From the NCBI GenBank assembly GCA_038093975.1, contig JBBPTG010000087.1, forward strand, positions 1-64,000: DNA of 64,000 bases, in the 5' to 3' direction. Both the position numbers and the translations under genes were made by a program. This document shows positions 46,901-58,544 of this stretch, in pieces. Position 1 is the stretch's first letter, and every line of letters starts with the position of its first letter. The notes under the pieces were generated by a model, which did not search any database, had not been told where the DNA came from, and worked only from the letters and a program-made list of their open reading frames with translations. This stretch comes from Chalciporus piperatus (Eukaryota > Basidiomycota > Agaricomycetes > Boletales > Boletaceae).

Positions 46901-49900
46901 GCTACCTCAACAGACACAAGATTCTCACCTTCATCCGACTCGCTAAACCATTTTGACTTCTTACCCCAGTCGATCACAGGTAAATGGAGTTGGCGGAAGA
47001 TATCCACTGGCGGGTAGAGCTCGTTGGCACAATGACGAGACCTGTTGCTTGCCTCCTTCGACGTTTCTTCTTTCGTGAATGCCGAGGATGATTTCAACTT
47101 GGAAAAGTCGCTCGAGGATAGGGTATTCTGAACTTGTACGAGATAGTTTATAAGATCCACGATACTCCAATCCCCAATGTCCACCAATCTGAGTACAGTC
47201 AGTGTACGACCGAGTAAAAAAATCTGCGTTCAACATACCGGTCTAATAGAAGTTCGGGTGGTGCATGCCTTCGAACTCCGATAGAAGAAAGAAATGTTTC
47301 CATCTCTATTCTGATTTCGATCCCTGGCGTGAACTGGACGATCGGTAGTTCGAGATCACGGAATAGCTTAAGGTTCGTGACAGGAAGATACGAGCCCTCC
47401 GGCGGACGCAGACCACTGGTCGTAGGGATGCAGTTCTTCTTCAAAAAAAGTGCCATTGCCGGACGACGCATTTCGTCCGGGAGAGTCAGCCATACACGAG
47501 AAAGGGTGACGAGGACACGTCCCGCCCAATCGATCGACTGAGTGAAGTCGTATTTCGGATCGGCGGACATGACTTCGGCAGAAGAGATATGTTCTAGCCA
47601 TGAGGCGACAGTGAACTCTCGCCAACCGAGGCTCATAAGCTCGGCGCGAGTGAAATGTTTACTGATGTCGACAGGGAGTAGAGACCCCGGGAGTGGTCCG
47701 TCTGGGGGCATGTGCGTCCCGAGACCCTTCGAATCGACGAAGTATTGTATTGAGGACAGTTGGCGTACGTTTTCACCAGCTCCCCGAAGAGTGATCGCAT
47801 TCAAAAGGTCAGCCGTGCGTGAGGTCGAGTCTTCTTGTTTCTGGGCCATCCACCACTGAAGGCAGGAGATCAACTCCTCTTCGTTGAGAGTGTGTTTGTG
47901 AAGGTCTTGCAGAACATCTGAAAACAATATAGGGAGGATCTTGTGTTGACCTGGGAGTGCCGCGATAGTATGCCCACCCCGTTGACTGACGTATTCCGAA
48001 AGCATGGGTAAGGATTTGAGGAACTTAGCGAAGACGGGGTCGAATGCTCTGATGTCAGGAGCCTCGCGCACACCGACAGACGAGAGGAGCCGCAGAGGCA
48101 TGGTAGAACATTCATAGAACGAGTTTGCGAGCAGTTGGTGAACCTTTGGGGAGGGTGTAGAGTGGCGGAATGTGAAGAATTTGAGAACGTGAAGGAAGCG
48201 TCGCTGCAACTGAGCCTGGATCTCTGGCGATGGTCGTGAATCAGTGGCTGTCGCCTCCCACGACGTCTGAATTTCAGATAGCTCCAATTCGTAAACAGCA
48301 CGACACAGGAGGCCTCCGACGTATAGTAGCTCCCTGTTCCAGACTTGAAACCGACGATAGTGAGTTACCTTACAATATCTATGAATCAGGACACTCACCC
48401 GCGATGTTCCTGTCACTGAGACCTAATGAGTACTCGCCACTGATCATCGAATTTCAGTGACTCACACTAAATCGATGGATTCACGTTCAACTGTAGGAAT
48501 GAAGTATGATGCCATGTGGCCTCCGATTCCCGTGGTTTGTCCGGTCGCATGACCCTAGCCGATCATAAGCAGGAATCGGGGGACACCTCCATGCAGACTC
48601 ACGATAAAGATCCGCGTGTGTGTAGCTCTGACGTTCGATTAGATCACGGGTTTCGTGAACACGAAAGGCTGCTCACCCCTCCAGATCAGCGCGAAGCCCT
48701 TGGAAAATAGAAGGGAGTTCGCGAGCCCTGGGGTTCAGTCGGTCGATGCAGCTTTGATCATATTCATCCTTCCCAGTCTTGGCGTCGTGATGGTAAGCCT
48801 GCGCCAAGAGAACAGGTAACCCCGGGACTTACATAAATCAAGCTATACTTTAGCGTTGAAGGCGGATTCTTCTTCAGACACCGATACAATTCCTTCGAGA
48901 GTTTCTCCTCCACTTGAACGTCCACCTCTACAGTGAAAATTGTGAGTACTACGTTTGACGTTTCCACTCCCGTATAATCCCCGAATTGTTCGTTGTCAAA
49001 AGATTCCATAGCATCTCCTGATGCGGGATTCTCACTTTCAGCGCTAGTATACACCACGCGCATAACCTCGGCTTCGATAGTGATTGCTATTTTTGGCGCA
49101 ATCAGCACATATGCAATCTCCCCATGGATACCACTCACGATGACGTTGGATACCTTTCACATGCATGATGTTCCTCTCGGGGCTGGAGCATTTCAGCTCC
49201 ATTGGTAAACCGATGGGTCTAGCGGGTCCTGGCGACTTCTTGATGTACCCGATTCGATGGTCGTCAAAGAACACTGCTACATCCTTGAGATTCACCATAA
49301 AGGTGATCGATGATGCCAGAAATCGCATCAAGTCCAACGCTGGAGGCATCGGACAAGCCTCCCGCAGTGGCATTACAAATGTTGTCCAAGGATCCGGAGG
49401 CTCCTTTGAAGGAAGGTCACCACGACGGACATAGAGCTGTTAGTTACCAAATCGATCAGAGGGGAAGGCCGGGTGAACCAAATGGATAATACCAATACCT
49501 GGTTCGTATTTTCCTTCCAGTAAAATTGCATTCCATATCCTATAACTACGTTATACCCTATAGGGCCTCGAAACAAAAGAAAGATCATACCTCCAGATGA
49601 TACAAAGGGGCTTTCAGTCACAGAAAACAAGCTGTAAAATCCTAAAATAGTGTGTTGGTCGAATGATACATCCGAAAGAGAGGTCCACGAACCGACACCG
49701 AATGCGCCGATCTTCTCTGGATTAGGATTACCTTCGGCTGAGGAGAACGATGTTTCGTCGAAATGCCGCAAAATGGAGAAGTAAATAACCCACCAATCCT
49801 GGGTAGTCTCCTCCAGTCGTCCTTGGTGAACGCTTTCCCATTGTTTCTGAATGTCCACTGTACAACCTTGAGGCGGGAAATGATGTCAGTACCACAGTTT

Positions 49901-50305
49901 CAAGAACAGAAGCACGACCATACATGGGTAGAATTGATGTCGGGCAACGTATGTGAATCACTGTTTTCTATTGCCGCGTGTCCCTGGAACGTGGTTGCAA
50001 AACGAATCTCAGCAGAGGAGGATCGAGCATCGTCAGAGTTTTGAAGCAACTCCCGAAACACTGGGATAATGAATGAATGAGATCAAGAATGCCTCTCAGG
50101 AAAGTTTGAAAATCGTGGCGCCTACAGGTAAACTCTCCCGAATAGCGCGCCAGCACCTTGTCGATCAATGCACGTTGGTTAACCTCGACTGGTGCATCTT
50201 CTCCAGTTTTCTCCTGGAGGGAGAAAGATTCAAAGTAAAACGATAATAGAGATGAGGAGAAAAGCGGGGGAAACGCACCAGCGCTTGCGCTTCCACAGGA
50301 ATCAT
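43927..50305 (-). CDS. DUF3684 giant protein: GHKL ATPase end plus HExxH end
   Basis: The ATG at 50305 (MIPVEAQAL) splices to EVNQRALIDKVLARYSGEFT and VFRELLQNSDDARSSSAEIR. This is the sacsin/Hsp90-like GHKL ATPase entry, with the Asn-Asp pair for Mg-ATP. KIGAFGVG joined to FYSLFSVTESPFVSSG matches the glycine-rich ATP lid. Many short exons follow with DUF3684 family landmarks: LLYRLGLRRYPPLETIINL, DNFREVEFIPAEH, NRFLSACGSKNEPSVKDIAE, RPDEIVIVDDYRDYELFSD and LLLGTILSTDLDVLKRTGYN. The C-terminal part (TSLHIFYDVPGGPIAFN, SIYLNMRYFEEW) ends in FFALAHELAHNLVSTHD and EFWFSAICEA, an HExxH zinc-peptidase-like motif. A TAA at 44898 is removed by an intron that joins PPSW to TSREVIS. Length is about 1,600 residues, normal for the family. 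Function is unknown; chaperone- or defence-like roles are guesses. Confidence 0.88.
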
Positions 50306-51199
50306 AGCAGCAAGGCGTCTCGAGGTAAGTACAATAGTTGTGAATGGATATTGGCAGCTTCACAGGAACGAACAGCAGAGAGTATCGTCGGTTGGCAGAA
50401 TTATGCGGTGGCACTCAGGTCGACGCAGATGCTAGTTGCAGTCAAGTATCACGTCGTGGTTGTCGCGTGTGATATGCAAGGAGCACCAGCGCTCCCCAGA
50501 GCTCCTGGCAGGCGAGCGCTAACGTCGCCAATGACTCGAATAAGACAGCCATGTGCCTGGGAACAAAGCCCAATCCTGTGGATGTTCCATTAGAAGTTTT
50601 CAATTCGAAAAGAACTTGAAGCTCGAAGCTTGAGTCGAGGCTGACTGGCATTGCACAACGACTCGGTGAGGTCGGAGTCCTCGGAGACCGCCAGTTGAGG
50701 TAACAATCGCCCTTTGTCATTCCGCGAGGCTCGCCATCGACTCCCTTGGATCATAACTAACAACGCAACAGAGAATGGAACGCTGCGCGTACCCAACCTA
50801 TAGTGAACCCGACCATGCTACATCAACAATTTACGCCAAGTCCCTCTAGGACGTGAATACGAGCACCTCCTTCTACTTAGATATGTAGCTGTCAGCGAGC
50901 GGCGTCTGAGCGACTCTGCATAATCTACATCCAGCCCCAGACGGACGGCCGGTGACCTTTTCCTGAGGTCATGCTTTACAAAAACGGCTGTAAAGGGTTT
51001 CCAGGGAGGGGCTCTATTACAACAAACATTCGAATCCAGGTAGAATTGTACAAAAGACGAAGAGGATTCGGGATTTGTCTTTAATTTCGTCAAGGACAAT
51101 GAAGGCCCAAACACCACAAAGACGCTCAAATATCCTGATTCCAGAAGTTAGCAATACTACCAATGCTGCCAGGTGACGATCACTTGACTCGTAAACAAA
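50306..51199. other. Intergenic, no supported gene
   Basis: Presumed promoter of the DUF3684 gene and 3' flank of the M12A gene. Minus-strand frames at 50590-50796 and 50818-51129 lack motifs. Confidence 0.45.
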
Positions 51200-52666
51200 C
51201 TATACGTGATCGACTTTCACACTAGCCTTGCTCTTGAACTCTTCGAACTCTGTCTGCCCCTCCTCGAGTTCACGCATCCTCTCCCGCCGGGCTGATACTG
51301 TCTGTTCTACCACCATCCCGGTAAGCTCGTAGTAAACCTCGGAAACAACCTGGTGAATCTCGGGATGGGTAACGAGTCTCCCGATGGCTTGCATCATATT
51401 CGTCTGCGAGACCTGGGGTTCGATCATATCAATACCATTCTGCTGGAATACTTCCTTCGCAACGTTCTTCACAACGCTTCTCACGAGCTTATTCTGGGAG
51501 AGACCGCGAAAGAAGTCCGAGATACCAGATTGTGGGATGTTAAAGTCGATCTGGTTCAAGAGAGTGGAGTTGGCTGGGCCATGACGACGGCAAATTAGAA
51601 GCAAAACTACTAATTAGAACAGGACCCTCACTTCTGAACCTGGCCATCGCCTTCTGATTTTGTTTTATAAATGCTTCTCGTACCGCTGCGAGGGCCAGAC
51701 GGATGTCATCACTTGTCTTGTAGCGATACTTGGTGAAGGCTCCGAGGATGATGCCCGCCTCTGATTCAGGGATGTCAGCGATTTCCATCGCTTCCATCAA
51801 GCGAGTGACACTCTCTTGTATACGCAAGTCTGGTGGGTACATGAGGGTGGCGTAGGCCTGGTCGAGGAGGGATAGTCGGAGGTTTGCCCCGATGTTTATA
51901 CCTTGCTCGTTAAGGTCGGCGGTCATAGGATATCTAGCAAGACGAGCGAGGTAAGGGGATTGCGAAACATTTATGCGGGGACATCGCGATCGACGTACAT
52001 CATGATCGAGTCGAGGTCAAGTTTACTGAAAGCGGCTACACTGTACATGTCGATGATCTGGCTTTTGACCTTCTCTCGACTGCGAAGTTTCGGCAAATAG
52101 TGTCTGTAGATAGCCTGCTCGTTGAGAGTGATGAAACCCCCTCTGGCGGGACTCTGATGTTCATGTATGAACCCCAGTGCATGCCCAAACTCGTGAAGGA
52201 TAGTAGCGCGATCAGACTGCAAAGGTTCTGCCAGCAAAGAGAGCGATCCGATATTCATTGTCGGCTTCAAGTTTTCGGTGCCGATCTTCACCGCATCAGT
52301 CCCCACTTCGCTCCAAAAGCCACCATTGGGCTCAAAGGAGACACGAATATCGCCTGCATGCTCAGCGACTCGAAACTCGACGTTAGCGAAGTCAGCCCAA
52401 GTGTGGGTCTTGTTTGTCTTCTTGAGGGACTTCGTGGGGGGAGCAGACCGTACGAGCGTCTTCATGATGGCCTGTTTTTGCGTCTCATCGCCGCCGAGGA
52501 ATTGCACGCGCAAGATCTAGGAAAATTCGAAATGTGACCTCACGAGTTCAATAGTGTGGGGTGACCATCTTACCAGGGTTCCGTTCTGTTCTGCTTTGTC
52601 AATTCCCCATGATTTGGTGGACGCAGCAGAGTGTTGAGGCGGAGCAATTGGGACGCAACTGCACAT
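51200..52666 (-). CDS. Astacin-like M12A zinc metalloprotease with C-terminal extension
   Basis: Four exons (52666-52574, 52516-51999, 51933-51632, 51573-51200) keep frame and give 428 residues. Start MCSCVPIAPPQHSAAS. The catalytic domain begins LRVQFLGGDETQKQAIMKTL. It contains ILHEFGHALGFIHEHQSP, the HExxHxxGxxHE zinc site of metzincins, and after the second intron SIMIYPMTADLN, the Met-turn (astacins usually have SIMHY). An in-frame stop in the unspliced second exon is removed by that intron. The last about 220 residues are mostly helical (AMEIADIPESEAGIILGAF, REAFIKQNQKAMARFR, MRELEEGQTEFEEF), unlike typical short fungal M12A proteins, and may be a partner-binding domain. No signal peptide is visible, so the protein is probably intracellular. 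The gene lies next to the DUF3684 gene in the same orientation. Confidence 0.88.
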
Positions 52667-53177
52667 GATAAATTCGCGGTCTAAGGGTATAGAACGGTGT
52701 CTTGTGGTGACGGCCCGGGGAGATGCAAGGCCTGGGTGCAAGCCGAATATGCGGGGGATACACACGACGAATACTGGGACTCGACAGCAAGCATGCCACT
52801 AGCTCTCAGATGACTCCGTAAATGGAATTTCGCCGTTTTTGCTATATCCCTGGTTTCGCCTGCAACCTTCTGCTCAGTTCGGTGCATCAGGAAAAGGTCA
52901 CCTGTCTGAGGCGACTGCATGCAGTTGCTGCAGTCGGACAGATGCCATCAGATACTAACTGCCCACAGCTATGTCTATTTCTGCACCCAGACCGATCTAC
53001 TGCCGACAGTCGCTGGCAGTCGTAGACAGTCACGGTCAATTGGTACATATCCATTGCATATCGTACATATGCAACCTGTCCCCACAAACAGATTGAATTT
53101 AACATACTTATTGTTCTGCTTGTTTCTCCGTCCTTCTCAACAATCTCCATCACTCCCTGATCAGTTTCGACGCCCTT
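52667..53177. other. Intergenic, no gene seen
   Basis: Upstream side of the M12A gene. A plus-strand frame starting at 52919 runs into the low-complexity region and is not considered coding. Confidence 0.45.
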
Positions 53178-55000
53178 TCACAGTCTCGAGACCTCCTGCT
53201 CAATTTCTTCGAGCGTCTTTGTCTCGCCACCTGGTTCGGTTTCCACGACATCGGGATCGCTCGACTCAATTGCCTGGAGCCGTAACTCGCAGTCGGCATT
53301 GGTGCAGCTGCTCGTTTCGTCCGTTTCGAGCCCGCAACTCGTTGACGACCACTCCCGCACCCTCGATTCCCTCGATTCCGATCGGGACATCCTTGACTTC
53401 GTTGGATCGCCTCGTCACATCCTCAGATTTGTCGACTGGTGCTGGGGCCTCGTCTGGTCGCGTGTTTTCGCGACTGGGCGCGTCTTCAGCATCAATCGAC
53501 GCGCGTTGGGCCCATTGACTCGTTGACCGCCGGTTCGACTTCCATGACATCGGGATTGCTCGACACGATCGTCTCGAGCCGCAACTCGCAGTCGGTATCA
53601 GTGCAGCCGCTCGTAACGCAATTTAGCGACTGCCTTGAGTCGAGAATCGCCTTATAAGGGCTTGTTTGCATGGTCTCACAAGAGTGAGACCAGGGCTCCG
53701 AGTGCGAAACGGCGGTACTTGCTGTGCTCATCCTATACAAATGCGAAAGGGAAGCGGTCGACTGGGTCTTGGGGAGCTTTACGATGTAGGAATCTGGTGC
53801 AGCGTTGAACGAATAACCAACGCGAGACGTGGGTGAAGGGATCGCGAAATCGTCTGGGAGTCCAGGTGTGTCATTCAATGGAAACGGCGAGTACGCGATC
53901 GACGTCGAAGGATTGTTCGTCCCTGTTCGACTGGAACTTAGAAGCGTATTCGTCATCACAGGTCCAAACGTATCAGCGAGTCCGACCGAGTACCGAGGTT
54001 ACAAACGCCTTGAGGCCGAAGTTAGACATACGAGGCCTATCAAGCTTGGCCATCTCGGAGCCGGGGAGAATCTCCGTGAGCAATTGGACCTTTGACGACC
54101 GTTTTGTGCAAGACGGAGAGTTATCCACGAACGTAGCTGTGCTCGAAGGGCTGAGGTCCGAGATGACGGTCGAGGAAAGTCTGTTTTCTCGCGGGATGCC
54201 AAAACCGCCTCTAAAGGCCGCGACAGCATCATTTCGCAAATTGTAACGTGCTGAGGTCGAGTAGGAGCTGCGGCGAGGCCCAGGCGTTGTGTAGTTCGTC
54301 GGCGTGAGGTTGGTCGTCGTAGCAGCCGCCGGTTGCGACAAAGACCCAGGAATATCCTTCAAGTTTCTGGGTTCGGTATCCCCTGGCGTATCCGCGTGAA
54401 GCCTCAAGGCGGAAGTCGAAGGTGACCCAATTATTCGTCTTCGAACCTTCATCCTCAATCGCAGGTGGCATGTTCTATTGCCTCGAGTCTTGCTCTTCGA
54501 GCACGATGGATAGGTCGTCTTCTGGCCGAGAAGTAACCTGTCGCGGGTCCAAACGTTTCGCTCGTCCGTTGGGATCATCGACTCGTTGACGTCGTCTGGT
54601 GGTTCGGTGGGGGCCTGGGCCTCTCGTCGGTACATCTTGTCGACCATTTCGCTCGCGACGTCTGGGTTGTCGGGCGGCACAGCGACCTTGTTAACTCGTT
54701 CCGCCGCCTCTGCATCCTGGTCTGGCGGTTTCGGAGTTCGTTAGGAATTCGCGATCGACTCCGCTCATCGTCGTTGCTGCGACTGAAGAACAAATGAGCA
54801 AGGCAAAATACAAGAGAAAGTTGAAAGCAACATACCATTGCTATCCGCAGATGTGATCTCTGTCGACCTGGCAGCAATCTCTGAGTCGTCTGTGGACGTA
54901 TCTGCTCCGCATTCTCTACCCTTGTCTTTGTTTGTAATCGGTCCATCGTCGCGTTCGGGTGTCGTTCAAGACACATTATGTGGTGTGAGGTGCAAGGCAA
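53178..55000 (-). CDS. Low-complexity protein candidate with internal repeats
   Basis: Several long minus-strand open segments lie close together and are not antisense to a recognised gene. A possible start is near 54960 (MDRLQTKTRVENAEQ), with an intron candidate GTATGT..TTCAG at about 54832-54780. The next segment contains NKVAVPPDNPDVASEM and PPDDVNESMIPTDERN. Later segments contain DCELRLETIVSSNPDVMEVE with AVNESMGPT, and DCELRLQAIESSDPDVVETE. These three NPDV-type blocks are diverged copies of one unit. The rest is Ser/Thr/Arg-rich and probably disordered (for example SFNAAPDSYIVKLPKTQST). Exon joins are not settled, the product is not recognised, and the gene may be partly decayed. The plus-strand frames here are shadows of the repeats. 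Confidence 0.4.
53255..53620. repeat. Two diverged copies, spacing about 300 bp
   Basis: GACATCGGGATCGCTCGAC, then AACTCGCAGTCGG and GTGCAGC at about 53250-53310, recur as GACATCGGGATTGCTCGAC, AACTCGCAGTCGG and GTGCAGC at about 53550-53610. The spacing is near 300 bp, and the minus-strand translations are the DCELRL..DPDV blocks. It is an internal duplication of the neighbouring coding candidate. Confidence 0.75.
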
Positions 55001-55036
55001 GGCAATGACAGACGCAAAGACTTGTGAAAATTTCAC

Positions 55037-56153
55037 CCGTTGCAGAAATTGATAGTCATATATTCATAATGATTGTTCTACCAATACACTCCTGGAGTGT
55101 AGCGGTTATGTAATGTGTACATTGTGTATTTTTGGTCAACAGGGCTATCGTGTGTTCGACTCTCGGCTTTAACACAAAATCTACGACATTTGCTGCTTAT
55201 CTGCCTATTTCACTGTAGCTGACTTACTGTCACGGCCTGCATACAGTTCCTGGACTGCCTCCCAGTTCCCTACAGTGCCACAGTTGGGGCAGTGGCTCAC
55301 AGTGACCCGACCTTTTCCTGATGTGCGTGTGGTCGCGACAAGAATAATAAAGGGGCACAGATCTCGAGAAGGATTTGGAGATCCAGATCCAGATCCAGAT
55401 CTAGATGCGACGATGCGGCCATTAATCGAGAACCCAATTGAAGGGTGTGAGAACTACACTCACGAATTTATCATAATTTTAATGTATTTCAACGTTTAGG
55501 GAGAGTACTAGATATCAGCACGAGATCCAACACACTTGCCATCGATATCGAGCCCTGATCTTGATGCTCTATCGATCATTAACTAAACGAAAATTGGGGT
55601 TACCTCGAAGCATCCACATATTGGTTGTGCGTGGGCCTATGACCACTTCACGCCTATCAAAATGTCGACCTGGGCACCAGGCTTTGCCTTCTCGTTAGCT
55701 ACGGCTGTACATGAGTGGTGGGGACGTGAAAATGTGAGGGCTTATGAATCAAAGTCGACATCAGTAGGTCGTTCGAGCAGCATGGTGAGAGACGTATACG
55801 AGCCGTAATACTCAGATCACCCCGGAAGAACACAATATCACCCGGGATCGAGTGCGCGTAAATACCACCACACGCGAGATTATTGTAGTACGAAGTATCA
55901 GTAACGTCTACAATATTCCCGCTTGATCAGCTGACGCTATCAGACATTCCAAAGAAGAACCGACTAACCGATATCCAGACTTGTCTTCTTTCCCACTTAC
56001 TACGCGGCACCCCTCCGGGACCCCGAAAAAAGTCTGAGGAATAGAAGCAGTTTACCCATCGCGCACAGCGATTTTTAGTCTAACAAACTACCCCAGCAAC
56101 CTCAGCAACTTAACTCACCTCACTATATCCAACTCTCCATCCGCGCTAGCCCC
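55037..56153. other. Intergenic with a short GATCCA microsatellite
   Basis: No gene is supported. A (GATCCA)n-type run of about 3-4 units lies at 55380-55402. The right-hand part (56060-56153) is C/A-rich and resembles a transposon leader in front of the ATG at 56154. Confidence 0.5.
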
Positions 56154-56285
56154 ATGGCTCCAGGAAATGGGCGCAACACTCGGACAGGAGGACCTACGCC
56201 TAAACTTCCCACGCCTACTAATAGGTCGTCCAGAACCTCGACTGGCAACCCAAACCTGAAACGACTCAACTCAATCAAGAGCTAG
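56154..56285 (+). other. Short gag-like ORF reading into the left LTR-like repeat
   Basis: ATG at 56154 opens MAPGNGRNTRTGGPTPKL, a Pro/Thr/Arg-rich start of the kind seen in fungal gag proteins. It stops at a TAG (56283-56285). The first 34 codons lie outside and the last 9 inside the left direct repeat. Short coding-like pieces continue in other frames within the repeat (EDQTRQAGALGP). It is either a decayed gag or the disrupted target. The assignment rests on composition only. Confidence 0.25.
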
Positions 56286-56838
56286 CGCTATCATCAGACA
56301 ACATGCCCTAGCGAAACCACATCAACTCAGTAACTAGAGCTGAGGATCAGACTAGGCAAGCAGGAGCGCTTGGCCCATGAAGTTCAAGAAGAGGAAACTC
56401 CAGGAGAACAAGACTGGGGAGCCAGTGCTTGTCAACCCGGTTTATATACTATTGACAGTGTTTGTACATGTTGTGGCTAAACCTTAACTATATGACTAGG
56501 TATGACTAGATATGAGTCATGGCGAGTAACAGCCAATAGCGTATATGACTAGGAAGCGAGATGAGTCAGCGCGAGTCACGGTGAGTCATGCTGAGTCAAT
56601 AAGAGTCTGAGTCATGGTGACTCGGTATGAGTCATGGACAGTGGGGAAGATGCACAGCCACGCACAGCCACGTTACGTAAGCGAAAGGCTAGACCTAGCT
56701 GATGTCAGCAGGTCACGTGATGTGATCTTGATAAGATAAGATAACAGAAAAGGGAGAGAAAGCGACTAAGTCCAAAAGTGAAAGAGAAACATAGTAAGTG
56801 TAGGAAAGACTAGGATAAGGAACTGAGCGTTCGTAACA
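56257..56838 (+). repeat. Left LTR-like direct repeat (582 bp)
   Basis: Nearly identical to 60302-60894. It begins TGAAACG and ends CGTAACA, so it has TG..CA ends with imperfect inverted termini, as in LTRs. It contains GTTTATATACTATTG as a TATA-like segment (about 56439) and an array of TGAGTCA motifs. The visible differences from the right copy are a handful of substitutions, one single-base gap (CCCGG versus CCCGGG) and one missing 10-bp GAGTCA unit. Confidence 0.85.
56513..56634. promoter_or_regulatory. Array of six TGAGTCA (AP-1/Gcn4-type) sites, left repeat
   Basis: Exact TGAGTCA at 56513, 56562, 56582, 56592, 56608 and 56628. A one-mismatch copy (CGAGTCA) at 56572 fills the 10-bp series 56562-56592. 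TGAGTCA is the palindromic consensus of Gcn4/AP-1 bZIP factors. Regulation by such a factor is inferred, not shown. Confidence 0.7.
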
Positions 56839-57954
56839 CTACCTCCTCTCTATGGATCGTATTCCAGACGATCAAGACCTTGCAAGGATATCAACCTGTG
56901 AAGCAGCACGAACATTGTGCAATGAATGGCGATGATGATGATGATATCGAGAATCATGATGATGGGGATGGGTGGTAGGATTCTCAGAATCCGGAATTGG
57001 AATAGTTGAAATGCAAAACAGCATGTGATGATGACAACGTATCTGCGAGTGCGAGCATTGCGATAGTTGCGAGCGACGACATTGCGAACGACAGCGGCGA
57101 AGGCATGTGAGTTCATTGTGATGATTGTTTTCAATGATGGATGTGAATGGAGAGCAAGAGCGTAAAACATCACTCTTTATACCTTTTCGGTTCTCGGCAC
57201 GGTTTCCAATCAATCGATATTTTCATCGTCAGTCTGACTCGATCGACTGTCATGCAGTTGTAATTGTGACTCGAATAGAATTCTGAGTCATGCTGTGTAA
57301 GCGCAGGGTGGACGGATGTGTAGCGTGGGAAATTCTAATTGCATCCAGTGCAATGTCAAGAATAGACCTTGGTTTTCACGTGCGATCAGATTTCACATAG
57401 CTTTCAATGCGCAAGGCATTTCAGGTTTTGGCCTTGTAAGCATGAATCAACGATGTAATTCACCTTGTATTCGTCATGGGATATGGAAGCTTCAAGCGTA
57501 GAGCGTTCCGACCAATCAGATTTGCGATTGCGTAAGGTTCTAACCTTGTAAGAAAGGTTTCCTTGGATTGTATCAACACGTTTCTCGAGTGTGTCAATGA
57601 GAATTGCAGCAGCGAGTGCTAAAGCGAGTGGTGATGAGCGTGAAGATTGTGAAATCCTCAGAAATGCGCGTTCTCGGTAGAGATTTGGGTTCTTCAAGCG
57701 ACTGCAGCTTGGAATTTGGGCGAGAGAAAGAGATTTTGAGCGAAGAAAATGATTATGGTTAACACCATTATTGTTCGTACCCTTGGTACTCTCTTGTACT
57801 CTTCACACTAGCGTGTTCATAGTGTGTCACTTGTCGTAACACTTGTGTCATTGCCATAACACTTTGTGTTCCTTGTGTCACTTCACGTTCCATTGGTGTT
57901 CATTGGTAACACATCTTCGTGTGCATTCCCGCAACACTTCATCGTGTCACTACC

Positions 57955-58460
57955 ATTCCACTACCTCCTCTCTTTGGTTTGGATTCCAGACAAACCCTAC
58001 GGAGAACCAAACCCTACGGTGAACCCACAGAGGAACTCTATGGTTCTTTGGCCCGATCGGCCTTCTCGATACTCGATGGAAGTAGGAGTTTCATGTGATC
58101 TTGACAATCCCCCCAGTAAAAAAAAATTTCACGGTTTCTGTAGGTTTCTTCACAGATAACCGAAACGACGAGTGGTTTGGGATTGTTCGAGCGATGAGCG
58201 ACAACAGCTCAATGGAATTCGATTCCATACTTCGAGTGCTTGAGACAGCAGTGAGGATTGATAGCGATGAGCGAAAGCAGCTCAATGGGTTTGGATCCTA
58301 GACAATGCTATTCAAGTAGCAATGAGCGGAAACAGCTCTGTCGATTTGGATTCCAGACTACTCGGATTTCATGCGCGTGGCAGCGGTGTGCGCAAGAGTA
58401 ACGAGCGAAAACAGCTCGACGAATTTGGATTCCAGACAGCGGGCGGCAAGAGTTTTGGAT
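57955..58460. repeat. Diverged short repeats around GATTCCAGAC
   Basis: The unit (GATGAGCGA..CAGCTC..ATGG..TTTGGATTCCAGAC) recurs about four times between 58190 and 58440 with spacings of roughly 50-90 bp. A related longer copy (CTACCTCCTCTCTTTGG .. ATTCCAGAC) lies at 57960 and another at 56839, directly after the left LTR-like repeat. Confidence 0.65.
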
Positions 58461-58544
58461 TCCAGACACGTTCAGGGATAACACCCTAGTAGAATAGACA
58501 CTAGTGACAGCGTTCTTGACGCGATGTGTTGGTGACAACGATGG

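Noticed and set aside
53492..54246. Plus-strand open frames over the repeat-rich candidate
   Set aside because: They are shadows of the minus-strand segments that carry the repeated DCELRL/NPDV blocks. No independent support.
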